Assembly (NCBI RefSeq): GCF_010560025.1
Contig: NZ_SAIY01000003.1
Span: 620,001 to 684,000 of the forward strand
Direction: 5' to 3'
Source: Verrucosispora sioxanthis
Lineage (GTDB): Bacteria > Actinomycetota > Actinomycetes > Mycobacteriales > Micromonosporaceae
Length of the DNA stretch: 64,000 nt
Notes under the pieces: model-generated
Databases searched by the model: none
Seen by the model: only the letters and a program-made list of their open reading frames with translations
Told to the model about the DNA's origin: nothing
Shown here: positions 9,185 through 18,200 of the stretch, piece by piece
How positions within the stretch are numbered: the first letter of the stretch is position 1
How the letters are laid out: every line of letters starts with the position of its first letter
Position numbers and translations under genes: made by a program

Positions 9185-9910
9185 ATGGTGAGCCGGATCA
9201 CCTGCCAGGTGCACGACGGAGCACATGTCACCGTCGTACGGCTTGCCGGCACCCTCGACATGATCTCGATGCGCGAGGTGTACGCGCACCTGGAGAGGTG
9301 TCTGGCCCGGCAGCCCGACGCGCTGGTGGTCGACCTGGCCGAGTTGGCCGTGCACGACCAGTTGGCGGTGTCCGTCTTCGCCGCCGCGGCGCGTCACGCC
9401 GCGGACTGGCCGGCGGTCCCGCTGGTGCTCTGCGCGCCACACCCCGAGGCGGCCGCCCTGCTGGCCGGGTCGACGGCCTGCCGGGTGGTGCCGATGCGGG
9501 ACGACTGCGACGAGGCGAGCCGGTTCGCGGGCGCGGCCGCCGTGGACCGGCTGCGGCTGCGCCTGGACCCGGTGGCGGCGGCCTGCCGGCGGGCCGGAAC
9601 TGGTGGCCGACGCGTGCGCCCGGTGGAACCTGCCCGATGCGGTCGGTCCGGCCTCGGTGGTGCTCAGCGAGCTGGTCGGCAACGTGGTCCGCCACGCGGG
9701 TACCCCGATGCAGGTCACGGTGACCCTGCGGCGCCCTGGCTGCACCTGGCAGTGGTCGACGGCAGCAGCGCGGCGGCCCGGCCCGGCCCGGCCGGCCAGC
9801 GCGACGAGGGCGGTCGCGGGCTGCTGCTGGTACGCGAACTGGCCGACCGTTGGGGAAGTGCCCCGGCCGGCGACGGAAAGGCCGTCTGGGCCACACTACC
9901 GGCGAATTGA
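9185..9910 (+). CDS. STAS-HATPase fusion regulator (anti-sigma network), two compensating frame breaks
   Basis: The first ~125 residues form a STAS domain (VTVVRLAGTLDMISMREVYAHLE, DALVVDLAEL). The second half is an RsbW-type HATPase: VLSELVGNVVRHAG (N box) and GRGLLLVRELADRWG (G box). As sequenced, frame is lost near 9597, before LVADACARWNLPD, and regained near 9733, before WLHLAVVDGSS. The net length stays a multiple of three (241 aa reconstructed). The position that holds the phosphorylatable serine in RsbV-type STAS domains reads VHDQLAVS, so the switch may be lost. Start ATG 9185 after GGTGGAG; GTG 9101 is possible. Confidence 0.7.
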   Translation: MVSRITCQVHDGAHVTVVRLAGTLDMISMREVYAHLERCLARQPDALVVDLAELAVHDQLAVSVFAAAARHAADWPAVPLVLCAPHPEAAALLAGSTACRVVPMRDDCDEASRFAGAAAVDRLRLRLDPVAAACRRAGTGGRRVRPVEPARCGRSGLGGAQRAGRQRGPPRGYPDAGHGDPAAPWLHLAVVDGSSAAARPGPAGQRDEGGRGLLLVRELADRWGSAPAGDGKAVWATLPAN

Positions 9911-9998
9911 CCGAAATTACCGCTCTCGCCTGGTTACATGGTCGGCGGGCTGGGTAGCCACGCCCGTCCTTATCCGTCGTCAACGCAGGTGAGCGCTC

Positions 9999-12002
9999 AT
10001 GCCCAAGCGGGTAACCACCGAACCCGGACAGGACCGGGGTCCGGCGATCCTCGCCCCGGCCCGTTTCGGCGGCTATCCCGGACCGCTGCGCAGGCCGCTC
10101 CCGGGTGGAAAGCTGGTCAGGTTCCTGGCCACCACCGACCACAAGCAGATCGGCCTGCTGTACCTGCTGACCTCGTTCGGCTTCTTCGTGCTGGCCGGGA
10201 TCGAGGCCATGGTGATCCGGGCCGAGTTGGCCCGGCCGGGTCTGCAGTTTCTCGCCCCGGAGCAGTACAACCAGCTGTTCACCTCGCACGGGGCGGTGAT
10301 GCTGCTGCTGTTCGCCACCCCGGCGGCGTTCGGCTTCGCCAACTACATCGTGCCGATCCAGATCGGCGCCCCGGACGTGTCGTTCCCCCGGCTCAACGCG
10401 CTGGCCTACTGGCTCTACCTGTTCGGCGGGCTGATGGTGGTCGGCGGTTTCCTCACCCCCGGCGGCTCGGCGGACTTCGGCTGGACCGCGTACACGCCGC
10501 TGAGCACCGTCGAGCACTCCCCCGGGGTCGGCGCGAACATGTGGGTGATCGGCCTGGTGGTGTCCGGTCTGGGCACCATCCTCGGCGCGGTCAACCTGAT
10601 CACGACGATCCTGACCCTGCGCGCGCCGGGCATGACCATGTTCCGGATGCCGGTCTTCACCTGGAACATGCTGTTCACCAGCGTGCTGGTGATCCTGGTC
10701 TTCCCGCTGCTGGCCGCCGCGCTGCTGGCGCTGAGCGCCGACCGACTGCTCGACGCGCAGGTCTACAACCCTGACACCGGTGGGCCGATGCTGTGGCAGC
10801 ATCTGTTCTGGTTCTTCGGCCACCCCGAGGTCTACATCATCGCGCTGCCGTTCTTCGGGATCATCACCGAGATCATCCCGGTGTTCTCCCGCAAGCCGAT
10901 CTTCGGTTACACCGGGCTGGTGCTGGCCACCATCGCCATCACGGTGCTGTCCATGGCGGTGTGGGCGCACCACATGTTCGCCACCGGTCAGGTGCTGCTG
11001 CCGTTCTTCAGCATCCTGAGTTACCTGATCGCGGTGCCGACCGGGGTGAAGTTCTTCAACTGGATCGGCACCATGTGGAAGGGTCAGCTGACCTTCGAGA
11101 CGCCGATGCTGTTCGCCATCGGCTTCCTGGTCACCTTCCTGCTCGGCGGGCTCACCGGCGTACTGCTGGCCAGCCCGCCGGTGGACTTCCACGTCACGGA
11201 CACGTACTTCGTCGTCGCCCACTTCCACTACGTGGTCTTCGGCACCGTGGTCTTCGCGCTCTTCGGCGGCTTCTACTTCTGGTGGCCGAAAATGACCGGT
11301 CGCCTGCTCGACGAGCGGCTCGGCAAGCTGCACTTCTGGACCATGTTCATCGGTTTCCACGGCACCTTCCTGGTGCACCACTGGCTCGGCAACGAGGGCA
11401 TGCCCCGCAGGTACGCCGACTATCTGCCCAGCGACGGGTTCACCACGCTGAACACGATCTCCAGCATCTTCGCCTTCGTGCTGGGCGCGTCCACCCTGTT
11501 CTTCATGTGGAACGCCTGGAAGTCCTGGCGTTACGGCGCCGAGGTGACCGTGGACGATCCCTGGGGCTTCGGCAACTCCCTGGAGTGGGCCACCACCTGC
11601 CCGCCGCCGCTGCGCAACTTCGACCGGATGCCCCGGATCCGCTCCGAGCGTCCCGCGTTCGACGCCAAGTACGGCGAACTCGTCTCCGACCTGGGCCGCG
11701 ACCTTCCACAACGGACCACGAAACCCCCCCAGGACTTCCGCGAGGAACTGCACATGGAGAAGCACGTGTCCGAGTCGCCGGCCGCCGAGGGCGCGCACGG
11801 CGCACGCGAGGCGGAGGCGTACCAACCCGCGCCGCAGTCCGGTGCCCGGCCGGTCGACGTGCCGGAGCCGGAGCAGGTACGCCGGCCGAGTTTCGAGGAG
11901 ACCGACGAACCGGAGGAGAACCCGCTGGGCGCGCAGCGCGACCCGCAACCCAACGACCGGTGGCGGCATCCGCGTGGGCCCGGTGACACCCCGGAGAACT
12001 GA
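9999..12002 (+). CDS. ctaD: Cytochrome c oxidase subunit I, aa3-type, with long C-terminal tail
   Basis: Protein of 667 aa in the membrane; it reduces O2 to water and pumps protons. Twelve membrane segments and the metal ligands are visible: TSHGAVMLL (heme a His), FFGHPEVYI (CuB His and cross-linked Tyr), WAHHMFATG (CuB His pair) and [11 protein letters not shown] (heme ligands). From about residue 570 a hydrophilic, Glu/Pro-rich tail of nearly 100 residues follows, longer than usual. No other oxidase subunits are adjacent, so this may be a second ctaD copy. A strong hairpin follows the stop. Confidence 0.95.
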   Translation: MPKRVTTEPGQDRGPAILAPARFGGYPGPLRRPLPGGKLVRFLATTDHKQIGLLYLLTSFGFFVLAGIEAMVIRAELARPGLQFLAPEQYNQLFTSHGAVMLLLFATPAAFGFANYIVPIQIGAPDVSFPRLNALAYWLYLFGGLMVVGGFLTPGGSADFGWTAYTPLSTVEHSPGVGANMWVIGLVVSGLGTILGAVNLITTILTLRAPGMTMFRMPVFTWNMLFTSVLVILVFPLLAAALLALSADRLLDAQVYNPDTGGPMLWQHLFWFFGHPEVYIIALPFFGIITEIIPVFSRKPIFGYTGLVLATIAITVLSMAVWAHHMFATGQVLLPFFSILSYLIAVPTGVKFFNWIGTMWKGQLTFETPMLFAIGFLVTFLLGGLTGVLLASPPVDFHVTDTYFVVAHFHYVVFGTVVFALFGGFYFWWPKMTGRLLDERLGKLHFWTMFIGFHGTFLVHHWLGNEGMPRRYADYLPSDGFTTLNTISSIFAFVLGASTLFFMWNAWKSWRYGAEVTVDDPWGFGNSLEWATTCPPPLRNFDRMPRIRSERPAFDAKYGELVSDLGRDLPQRTTKPPQDFREELHMEKHVSESPAAEGAHGAREAEAYQPAPQSGARPVDVPEPEQVRRPSFEETDEPEENPLGAQRDPQPNDRWRHPRGPGDTPEN

Positions 12003-12020
12003 CCGGTCGGCTGGCACCAC

Positions 12021-12050
12021 TCGGGGCGGCACCTACCGGTGCCGCCCCGA
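12021..12050. terminator. Bidirectional terminator hairpin between ctaD and the sigma gene
   Basis: TCGGGGCGGCAC (12021-12032) and GTGCCGCCCCGA (12039-12050) form a perfect 12-bp stem with a 6-nt loop, between two convergent genes. No T-tract, as usual in this group. Confidence 0.8.
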
Positions 12051-12068
12051 CGACGTTCCTCCGACCGG

Positions 12069-12944
12069 TCAGCGGCCGCGTACCGGAGCCACGGCGCGCG
12101 TCTGGTTGGCCGCCTCGGACTCGCCCGGACCGTTCTGCCACGGCGGCGGCGCGTCGGCGAGCATCGCCTGGCGCAGCCAGGTCAGCGCCCTCGACAACAG
12201 CCGGGAGACGTGCATCTGGGAGATGCCGAAGCGGGCGGCGATCTCGGCCTGGGTCTGATTGCCGTAGAACCGCATGGCCAGGATCCGCCGCTCCCGCCAG
12301 GGCAGCCGGTGCAACAGGCCGCTGACGGTCACCCGGTCGTCCACCGACTCCAACGCGATGTCCGACTCGCCGACCAGGTCGCCGAACTCCGCGGAGCTCT
12401 CCCCGCCGACCGGCGCGTTGAGCGACGCCGGGCTGTAGCCGGCCGCCGACTCCAGCGCGGCGAGGATCTCCTCCTCCGGCGTCTCCAGGCGTTTGGACAG
12501 TTCAGCCACCGTGGGTGCCCGGGACAGCTCACTGGTCAGCGCCGCCGTCGCCTGTCCGACCTCCAGGATCAGGTCGCGCAGCCGGCGCGGCACGTGCACG
12601 CCCCAGGTGCGGTCCCGGAAATGCCGCTTGATCTCACCCACGATGGTGATCGCCGCGTACGCGGTGAAGGAACCACGTTCCGGGTCGTACCGGTCGACGG
12701 CGTTGACCAGCCCCAGGCGGGCCACCTGTTCCAGATCCTCCAACGGCTCCCCACGCCCCCGGTAGCGGCGGGCCAACCGACCCGCGAACGGCAACGCGAA
12801 GCGGACCAGGTCGTCGCGGGCCTCCTGGCGACGCTCCGGCGGTAGCCCCTCGATCCGTGCCGCGTACGCCAACGCCGCGGCGTCGAGGTCCTCAAGCCCC
12901 CGATCGGTGGTTGGTGGTGTGGTTGTGGTGGTCTGTCCGAACAT
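12069..12944 (-). CDS. RNA polymerase sigma factor of the SigB/SigF/SigG group
   Basis: Protein of 291 aa. Region 2 is seen as LEDLEQVARLGLVNAVDRYDP and FTAYAAITIVGEIKRHFRD; region 3 as VPRRLRDL and RAPTVAELSKRL; region 4 as LPWRERRILAMRFYGN and TQAEIAARFGISQMHVSRLL. Region 1.1 is absent, as in stress or sporulation sigma factors. The start is ATG 12944 with GGGAGGCGCGG in front; the frame to 13010 gives a poor N-terminus. The STAS-HATPase fusion at 9185 is a candidate regulator nearby, though ctaD separates them. Confidence 0.9.
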   Translation of the reverse strand: MFGQTTTTTPPTTDRGLEDLDAAALAYAARIEGLPPERRQEARDDLVRFALPFAGRLARRYRGRGEPLEDLEQVARLGLVNAVDRYDPERGSFTAYAAITIVGEIKRHFRDRTWGVHVPRRLRDLILEVGQATAALTSELSRAPTVAELSKRLETPEEEILAALESAAGYSPASLNAPVGGESSAEFGDLVGESDIALESVDDRVTVSGLLHRLPWRERRILAMRFYGNQTQAEIAARFGISQMHVSRLLSRALTWLRQAMLADAPPPWQNGPGESEAANQTRAVAPVRGR

Positions 12945-13097
12945 CCGCGCCTCCCTCGGGAAGGACCCCGCCCGGATTCGCCGACACCGGGCACGCGCGT
13001 AGGCACGCACGGGCCTGTGACTGGGTTACGTGACTGGGATGCCAGCGGGCGACGGCGCCGCGCCACGCGAGGTGATCAGCCTGTCGCAGCCGGCGGT

Positions 13098-13122
13098 GTT
13101 CCCGCTCCGTAGGTACTCAATC
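13098..13122 (-). promoter_or_regulatory. Possible SigB/SigF-type promoter upstream of the sigma gene
   Basis: On the minus strand GATT is followed after 15 bases by GGGAAC, close to the GTTT-N14/15-GGG(A/T)A pattern read by SigB/SigF-type factors. It would imply autoregulation of the sigma gene, with a leader of about 150 nt. Motifs this short occur by chance. Confidence 0.3.
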
Positions 13123-13163
13123 ACGGGATCGCGGGTTCGCGAGGATGTTTCGTCAGCCCGGTC

Positions 13164-14586
13164 TCAACAGATCAGCAGGCCGTGGTGGCTGCCGCCGTCG
13201 CGCAGCGCGGCCAGTGCCTCGCCGGTGTCCAGCGGCGCCGGACTGGGCAGATCGTACGGCTGGGCGCGGAGCACCTCAGTGGCTCTGCGGGTGGGCACCG
13301 AGGTGACCGGATAGCCGCGCGCCGCGGTGGTCGAGCGCGCCGCCGCCGACCGAAGCCGGCGACCGCCAGCCACTGCGGCAGGCCGGCCAGCGCCGGTGAG
13401 CGTACGCCGGGCGGCTCCGGCAGCACGTCGACCGAGGTGAACGACTCGCCGCCGGCCAACCACCACTCCACCTGCTCGACGCTGCGCCGGGTGGCGTTCT
13501 CGCACCAGTACGGCACCAGCCCGGCCCGGAGCACCTGCCAGGGGTCGAGCAGCCGCCCGCACTCCACCACCAGGCGGTCACCGGTCTTGCCGGCGGCCCG
13601 CAGCCAGCGCCGGTACAGGTCGGCCGTGGCGGCGCTGAGCGCGGCGGGCGTGGGCACCAGGATCTGGTGCAGCGGATGACCGTGCCGGGAGGTCCAGTCC
13701 CGTACGCCCCGGTCGAAACCGGACTCCACGCCGTGCTCGGCGGCGGCCGGCGGGGCGGAGATCTCCGGAGGTTCCCAGCGTTCGCTGTCACCGCCGGCCG
13801 AGCGCAGCACCTGCCGCAGCGCGTGGCTGTCGGGATGGAAATCCACCGGGTTCAGGCCGCTGGCCGGGCAGCCGAGCTGGAAGCTGTGTCCGTCGGCGGC
13901 GTCGACCACCGGCCAGGTTCGGGTGTCGCGCAGCATCAGCACCGGGGCGCCGGGGGCCAGCCGGTCGGCCAGGAGGCGGTACGCCGCCGCAGCGCCTGCC
14001 AGCGGCCGGTCAACGCCACGGTCGCCCCGGCCAGCGCACCCCGGCTGGGCAGTGCACCTGCCGCACGTGCAGGTCGGGGTTGCCGGCGAGCACCCGGCCG
14101 GCGAGCGCGCCCCGTGGTCCAGGGCGGCACGCGCGGCCGGTCCACCGCGCCCTGCGGCCAGTGCGCGATCATCTCAAGCCGGCGGGCAGCCAGGGCATGC
14201 CCAGCGCCGCCGCAAGATGCGCGACACCGCCGTGCGGCGAGTTCCAGCAGCGCCCCCGGATACCGGCGTCGGGTACTGGTCGACGAAACCATCGGGCGAT
14301 CCGCCCCGCGTCGACCTCGGCGGCCTGCCCGGCGGTGAGGGCGGTCCGGCCGGCGGAACGGATCGCCGCCGCCCGCCGCACCGGGTCGGTGTGCTGGCGA
14401 ACCGGGACAGGTCCGCGTGTCCGAGGTCGGCGCAGTCGCTGCCGCTCAGGCGCGGGCGATGGCCGCGACCAGGATCCGGGCGGTGCTGCCGGCCGCGACG
14501 ACGCGGTCACCGGCCATGCCGGCACCGGCCGCCGTCAGTCCCGGGCGCACCTTGCGCACCGGACCCACCTTCCCTCGATCGCTCAC
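13164..14586 (-). pseudogene. Unrecognised gene broken by about eight frame changes
   Basis: Coding-like segments in all three minus frames follow one another: from GTG 14586 (SDRGKVGPVRKVRPGLTAA), through DPVRRAAAIRSAGRTAL, GVAHLAAALGMPWLPAG, MIAHWPQGAVDRP, NPDLHVRQVHCPA and ALAGATVALTGRW, to a long intact stretch 13340-13960 (LRDTRTWPVVDAADGHSFQLG, SRHGHPLHQILVPTP), and an end in a third frame finishing GGSHHGLLIC. Together about 470 residues. I do not recognise the family. It lies downstream of the TPP-enzyme remnant in the same direction. Either decayed or badly sequenced. Confidence 0.55.
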
Positions 14587-14651
14587 CACGCGGCCCGGCT
14601 TCCCGCCACGATGCGGCTTAAACAGGGCATCTCCCCACCGGACGGCATCAA

Positions 14652-15911
14652 TCAGCGGATCTTGCCTCTTCCCGCCGAGAGCGACCAGCCCGCCATCGCC
14701 GGTGCACCGTCGCCGTCCAGCACCATCGGGGATGGTGCTGTGTCGCCGTCGCCTGGGGCAGCAGAATCCCCGATGTTGTCGAGTCCCTGCCGGTTCCACG
14801 AGCTGCTGGTCAGGGCGGTCGTCACGATCTCCAGCACGCACGGGCGGTCGGCGTTCAGCGCCTCGTCCCAGGCCGCGCCGACCAGCTCCGGCCGGTCGAC
14901 ACGCACCCCGTGCAGGCCGAGCAACCGGGCCCAGCCGGCGTACGGAACGTCGTCGGTGACCGGCCGGGCCGGGTCCAGGCACCGGGGGTGACCGGACCGG
15001 GTGTTGTGCACCAGCACCACCAGACGCGGGTCGGGCCACGCCGGTCGCCGCCGCGCGATGGTGACCAGCTCGGACAGCCCTGCGAGCGCATCCCGTCGTC
15101 GGTGACCAGAGCGATCACCGGCCGGTCGGCGCGGCCACTTTCGCCGCGGAGGGCGTACGGCAGCGCGCCCCGGGCAGCCCGGCCGGGCCGATGACGACCT
15201 CGGCGAACCCGCCGGGTTGGCGAACCCGAGCGTCGGCCCGGTGCCGTCGACGGTCACCACGCTGTTGGGGGCAGCCGACCGGACAGTTCGTCGAGCACCA
15301 GCCGGACGTCGATGCCGGGGCCCGGCGCCGCGACCCACATCGCATGTTGCGGCGCCGAGTGCGGCACGACCAGGCCCACCGGACCGTGGCGTCGCGGCGC
15401 GCAGCGCCCGTCCACCGCTCCGCGCCCGCGCGCTCGGCGACGTACCAGAGGCGGTAGAAACACCCGGCGAGCTGTCGGTGGACGACCCGGGCGGCCTCGG
15501 ATCGGCGAAAACGGTCTCGGCGCGGACGGGGTCGGCGCGGACCGGCTCGGCGCGGACGAGGTCGGCGCGGACGGCATCGGCGCGGACGGGTCGGCGACCG
15601 GCTCGGCGACGACGGCGAGCACCGGCAGGCCGGCGCCCCGGGCGGCGTCGAGGCCCGCGACAGGCCCGCGGCGGCCACCCGCCGGCCGCGAGGCAGACGC
15701 CCGGACCGCCCGTGAAGCGGGCGCGTGCCCGGGCTGCCATGACCGCGGCGCACTCCGCGTTGCGGACGGGTACGAACTCCGGGTCGTCCCCGGTGGCGTC
15801 GAGCGCCTCGACAAGTGCCGCGACCGCCTCCTGCGGGTGGCCGAAGACTCGCGGAATCCGCCAGGCCAGCAGCCGGTCGACCACCGCGTCAGCGACGCCC
15901 GGGTCAGGCAC
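14652..15911 (-). pseudogene. Thiamine-pyrophosphate enzyme (pyruvate oxidase-like) remnant, frameshifted and internally shortened
   Basis: The N-terminus from GTG 15911 is a normal TPP-binding start: VVDRLLAWRIPRVFGHP, FVPVRNAECAAVMAARARARFTGGPGVCLA. The C-terminus is also typical: LSELVTIARRRPAWPDPRLVVLVHN, TDDVPYAGWARLLGLHGVRVD. Between them the frame changes about seven times, and some 150-180 residues expected for a POX-type enzyme (550-600 aa) are missing. The GDG motif of the cofactor loop reads DDG. GTG 15911 overlaps the preceding baeRF stop by 8 bases, so the genes were one operon. It also holds a 15-bp minisatellite. Confidence 0.65.
15513..15587. repeat. 15-bp minisatellite inside the TPP-enzyme remnant
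   Basis: Five copies of a 15-base unit sharing the core TCGGCGCGGAC, starting at 15517, 15532, 15547, 15562 and 15577, followed by a broken sixth. On the minus strand it encodes V-R-A-D/E-x repeats. It lies where the enzyme's central domain should begin. Confidence 0.85.
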
Positions 15912-17022
15912 CGCCCCGTCCCGGGGTGACCGGGTCGACGTAGCGCAGCACCGCGCCGACCCCGTCCACCAGCTCCGGCGCCTCGTCGGGGCCGAGCACG
16001 GTCAGTTCGGCGTCGGTGCCCACCAGGGCACGCACCAGCGCCGCGTCGGCCCGGACCCGCTCCGGTTCGGCGACCGCGGTCAGCTGACCCGGCTCGGTGG
16101 CGATGTCGGTGGCCGCCGGGCCGATCCAGAGCTGGCCGTCGGCCGAGGGGTCGTCGACGATCAGCATCGTGTCGACCTGGTTGCGCTGCAACGCGGCCAC
16201 CACGGCGTCGAGCCCGGCGCCGACGTCCTCCTGCGTGCCGAAGCGGTCCAGGGCCGCGTGCACCCGCTGGTCGGCCACCTCGGCGATGGTCTGCACGGTC
16301 AGGTCGTCGAGCAGGGTCTGGTCGGCACCGCCGGCCCGGGAACCGGCGTCGGTGCGTACCACCAGGTCCTGCCAGCGGTCCGGCATCTGGGCGGCGATCA
16401 TCCCGGTGGCACGGACGTCGCCGGCCACCACCACCACCTCGGCACCGACCCGCTCGGCCAGTTCGACGGTCGCGGCGGTGACGTCACCGGCGTTGTGATG
16501 CCATGCCTCCATCGCGGCCCGCTGGTAGCGCGACTGGGACCAGCCGCCGGGCTTGACCCGACGCAGCTGGTAGCTCTCCCGGCCGGTCACGTGTGCCCGG
16601 CGCGGCACTCCGCCGGCGCTCACCGACATCGCGTCGGCACCGGTGCGGTCGGCGAGCACCCGCACCCACGCCACCTGCTCACCGCGCTGAGCCAGCAGCG
16701 GCATCACGTGCGGCAGCGGGGCGTACGCGGCCAGATCCCGCCGCGGCGGGGCGGACAGGTACTCGGAGAGCACCACCTGTCCCTGGGTACCGAACACGGC
16801 CAACCCGTAGTCGCCGGGCATCGGATCGTGTCCCCGGATCACCCGGTCGATCGCGGCGATCGTCGGCTCGTCCGCCCCCTGTTCGGCCAGTTGCCGTTGC
16901 AGACCACGCCAACGCAGATCGAGTGCCGCGTGCGCGTCCTCGGTGTCCAGGGAGGCGTCCAGGTAGACCGAGCACCACGGGCCCGGACGCTGGTACAGCG
17001 GGCGCAGGAAGGACAGCTGCAT
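15904..17022 (-). CDS. baeRF (archaeo-eukaryotic release-factor-like) domain protein, Rv2629-like
   Basis: Protein of 372 aa. MQLSFLRPLYQRPGPWCSVYLDAS, then TGRESYQLRRVKPGGWSQSRYQRAAMEAWHHNA and VVVVAGDVRATGMI, match bacterial eRF1/Vms1-like proteins such as mycobacterial Rv2629. GGWSQSRYQ occupies the place of the catalytic GGQ-like loop. A role in ribosome-associated peptide release or stress is proposed for the family, not proven. The start is ATG 17022, behind GGAAAGGGG. It is followed within the same operon by the TPP-enzyme remnant. Confidence 0.8.
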   Translation of the reverse strand: MQLSFLRPLYQRPGPWCSVYLDASLDTEDAHAALDLRWRGLQRQLAEQGADEPTIAAIDRVIRGHDPMPGDYGLAVFGTQGQVVLSEYLSAPPRRDLAAYAPLPHVMPLLAQRGEQVAWVRVLADRTGADAMSVSAGGVPRRAHVTGRESYQLRRVKPGGWSQSRYQRAAMEAWHHNAGDVTAATVELAERVGAEVVVVAGDVRATGMIAAQMPDRWQDLVVRTDAGSRAGGADQTLLDDLTVQTIAEVADQRVHAALDRFGTQEDVGAGLDAVVAALQRNQVDTMLIVDDPSADGQLWIGPAATDIATEPGQLTAVAEPERVRADAALVRALVGTDAELTVLGPDEAPELVDGVGAVLRYVDPVTPGRGGA

Positions 17023-17169
17023 GCTCGACCCCTTTCCAGCTCGACCCACCGCTTACCCGCGTCGCCGCGCTTGTCACCTGCCGGCAACCGCGTGACCGGT
17101 TTTCATTCACGTCATTCAACCCCGAGGATCGATACGATCTGTAGGCGTAGGCGGACTCTGGGTGGTGGA

Positions 17170-17709
17170 ATGGACGCGACATCGTACTCCCGGCGCAGTC
17201 TGCACCCCACCGGGCGGATCCTCACCGCGCAGATCGTGCGCCTGATGGACGGCTATCCCCGGGAGGTGCGGGTGGGGCAGCCGGTGCTGGTGGTGGTGCT
17301 CGCCGCGGCCGGCGTGGCGGGTCTGCTGGCCAGGCTGGTGCGAGCCCTGCTCTCGGCCGGTTCCGGCACGGGCCGGCGCAGTTTCAAGGAGCTGAAGAAG
17401 GGCCCTGAGTACCTGGTCACTCCGGTCCGCCTCCGCGACGGTGACGGGCGGCTCTACGAGGTGGAGTTGCACGGACATCTGCCGCAGAGTGCGCTGCATC
17501 CGGCCGACCACGTGCAGCTGACCCTGCGCGACCAGGGCGATCCCGACCTGGCACCGAAGATCGAACGGATCGTCAACCTCACCACGGGGCAGTTGCTCCG
17601 GCCGCGCACGGCCACCATGTGGTCGCACCTGGGCCCCCCGCTGCTGCTTCAGGCGATGCTGGGGGTGCTGGTCCTCGCCACGGTGGCCGCCTGCACGGCG
17701 GTGAGTTGA
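17170..17709 (+). CDS. Membrane protein of unknown function
   Basis: Protein of 179 aa from ATG 17170. Two hydrophobic segments, near residues 37-62 (VGQPVLVVVLAAAGVAGLLA) and at the C-terminus (LLLQAMLGVLVLATVAACT), bracket a soluble middle with FKELKKGPEYLVTPVRLRDGDGRLYEVELHGH. That looks like a small beta-rich, OB-like domain on the cytoplasmic or outer face. I do not recognise the family. It is divergent from the baeRF gene with a 147-base gap and converges with the DUF3817 gene. Confidence 0.75.
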   Translation: MDATSYSRRSLHPTGRILTAQIVRLMDGYPREVRVGQPVLVVVLAAAGVAGLLARLVRALLSAGSGTGRRSFKELKKGPEYLVTPVRLRDGDGRLYEVELHGHLPQSALHPADHVQLTLRDQGDPDLAPKIERIVNLTTGQLLRPRTATMWSHLGPPLLLQAMLGVLVLATVAACTAVS

Positions 17710-17719
17710 GGCGGCCGTC

Positions 17720-17775
17720 CGGCTGACGCCGCCGACGCACGTCGACCGGCTGCCCTGGCCGCCCGGCGTCAGCCG
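17720..17775. terminator. Bidirectional terminator hairpin
   Basis: CGGCTGACGCCG (17720-17731) pairs perfectly with CGGCGTCAGCCG (17764-17775). It separates convergent genes and overlaps the re-framed stop codon of the DUF3817 gene, which supports that stop as the true gene end. Confidence 0.7.
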
Positions 17776-18112
17776 ACCGGAGCCGGCTCCCGGGCCGGCG
17801 CGACGGGGCCGAGCATCCCCGCCGCCGCGCCCAACGCTCCGAGACGACGGTGGCGAACGGCGGCACCGCGCAGGCCAGCGCCACGAACGTGACCAGCAGG
17901 CTCCACCGGCGCACCCGGGCCACCGCCAGCACCAGCACTCCGTACGCGACGAAGAGCGCGCCGTGGATCGGGCCGAAGACCTGCACCCCCAGCTCGTTGC
18001 CGGGCGGGCCGTACTTGGCCACCATGCCGGCCAACAGCCCGGCCCAGGAGATCGCCTCGGCGATCGCCGCCACCACGAACAGTCGGGTCACCTTGTCACG
18101 CACGCCCGCCAT
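17769..18112 (-). CDS. DUF3817 family membrane protein, frame broken near the 3' end
   Basis: From ATG 18112 the frame reads VTRLFVVAAIAEAISWAGLLAGMVAKY, FGPIHGALFVAYGVLVLAVA and ALACAVPPFATVV, which is a typical DUF3817 protein with three membrane helices. Near 17825 the frame runs on as an arginine-rich tail to 17579, overlapping the convergent gene. One missing base would instead give GMLGPVAPAREPAPVG and stop at 17769, 114 aa in total, the usual family size. I annotate that extent. Function of the family is unknown. Confidence 0.75.
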
Positions 18113-18200
18113 GGTACGGACCTTCTCGACCGGTCCCGGCTTCCGTAGGTGGCATGGACGTGCGACGTTTGGGGTACCAGCGGTGACAAGGTGGTGACCT

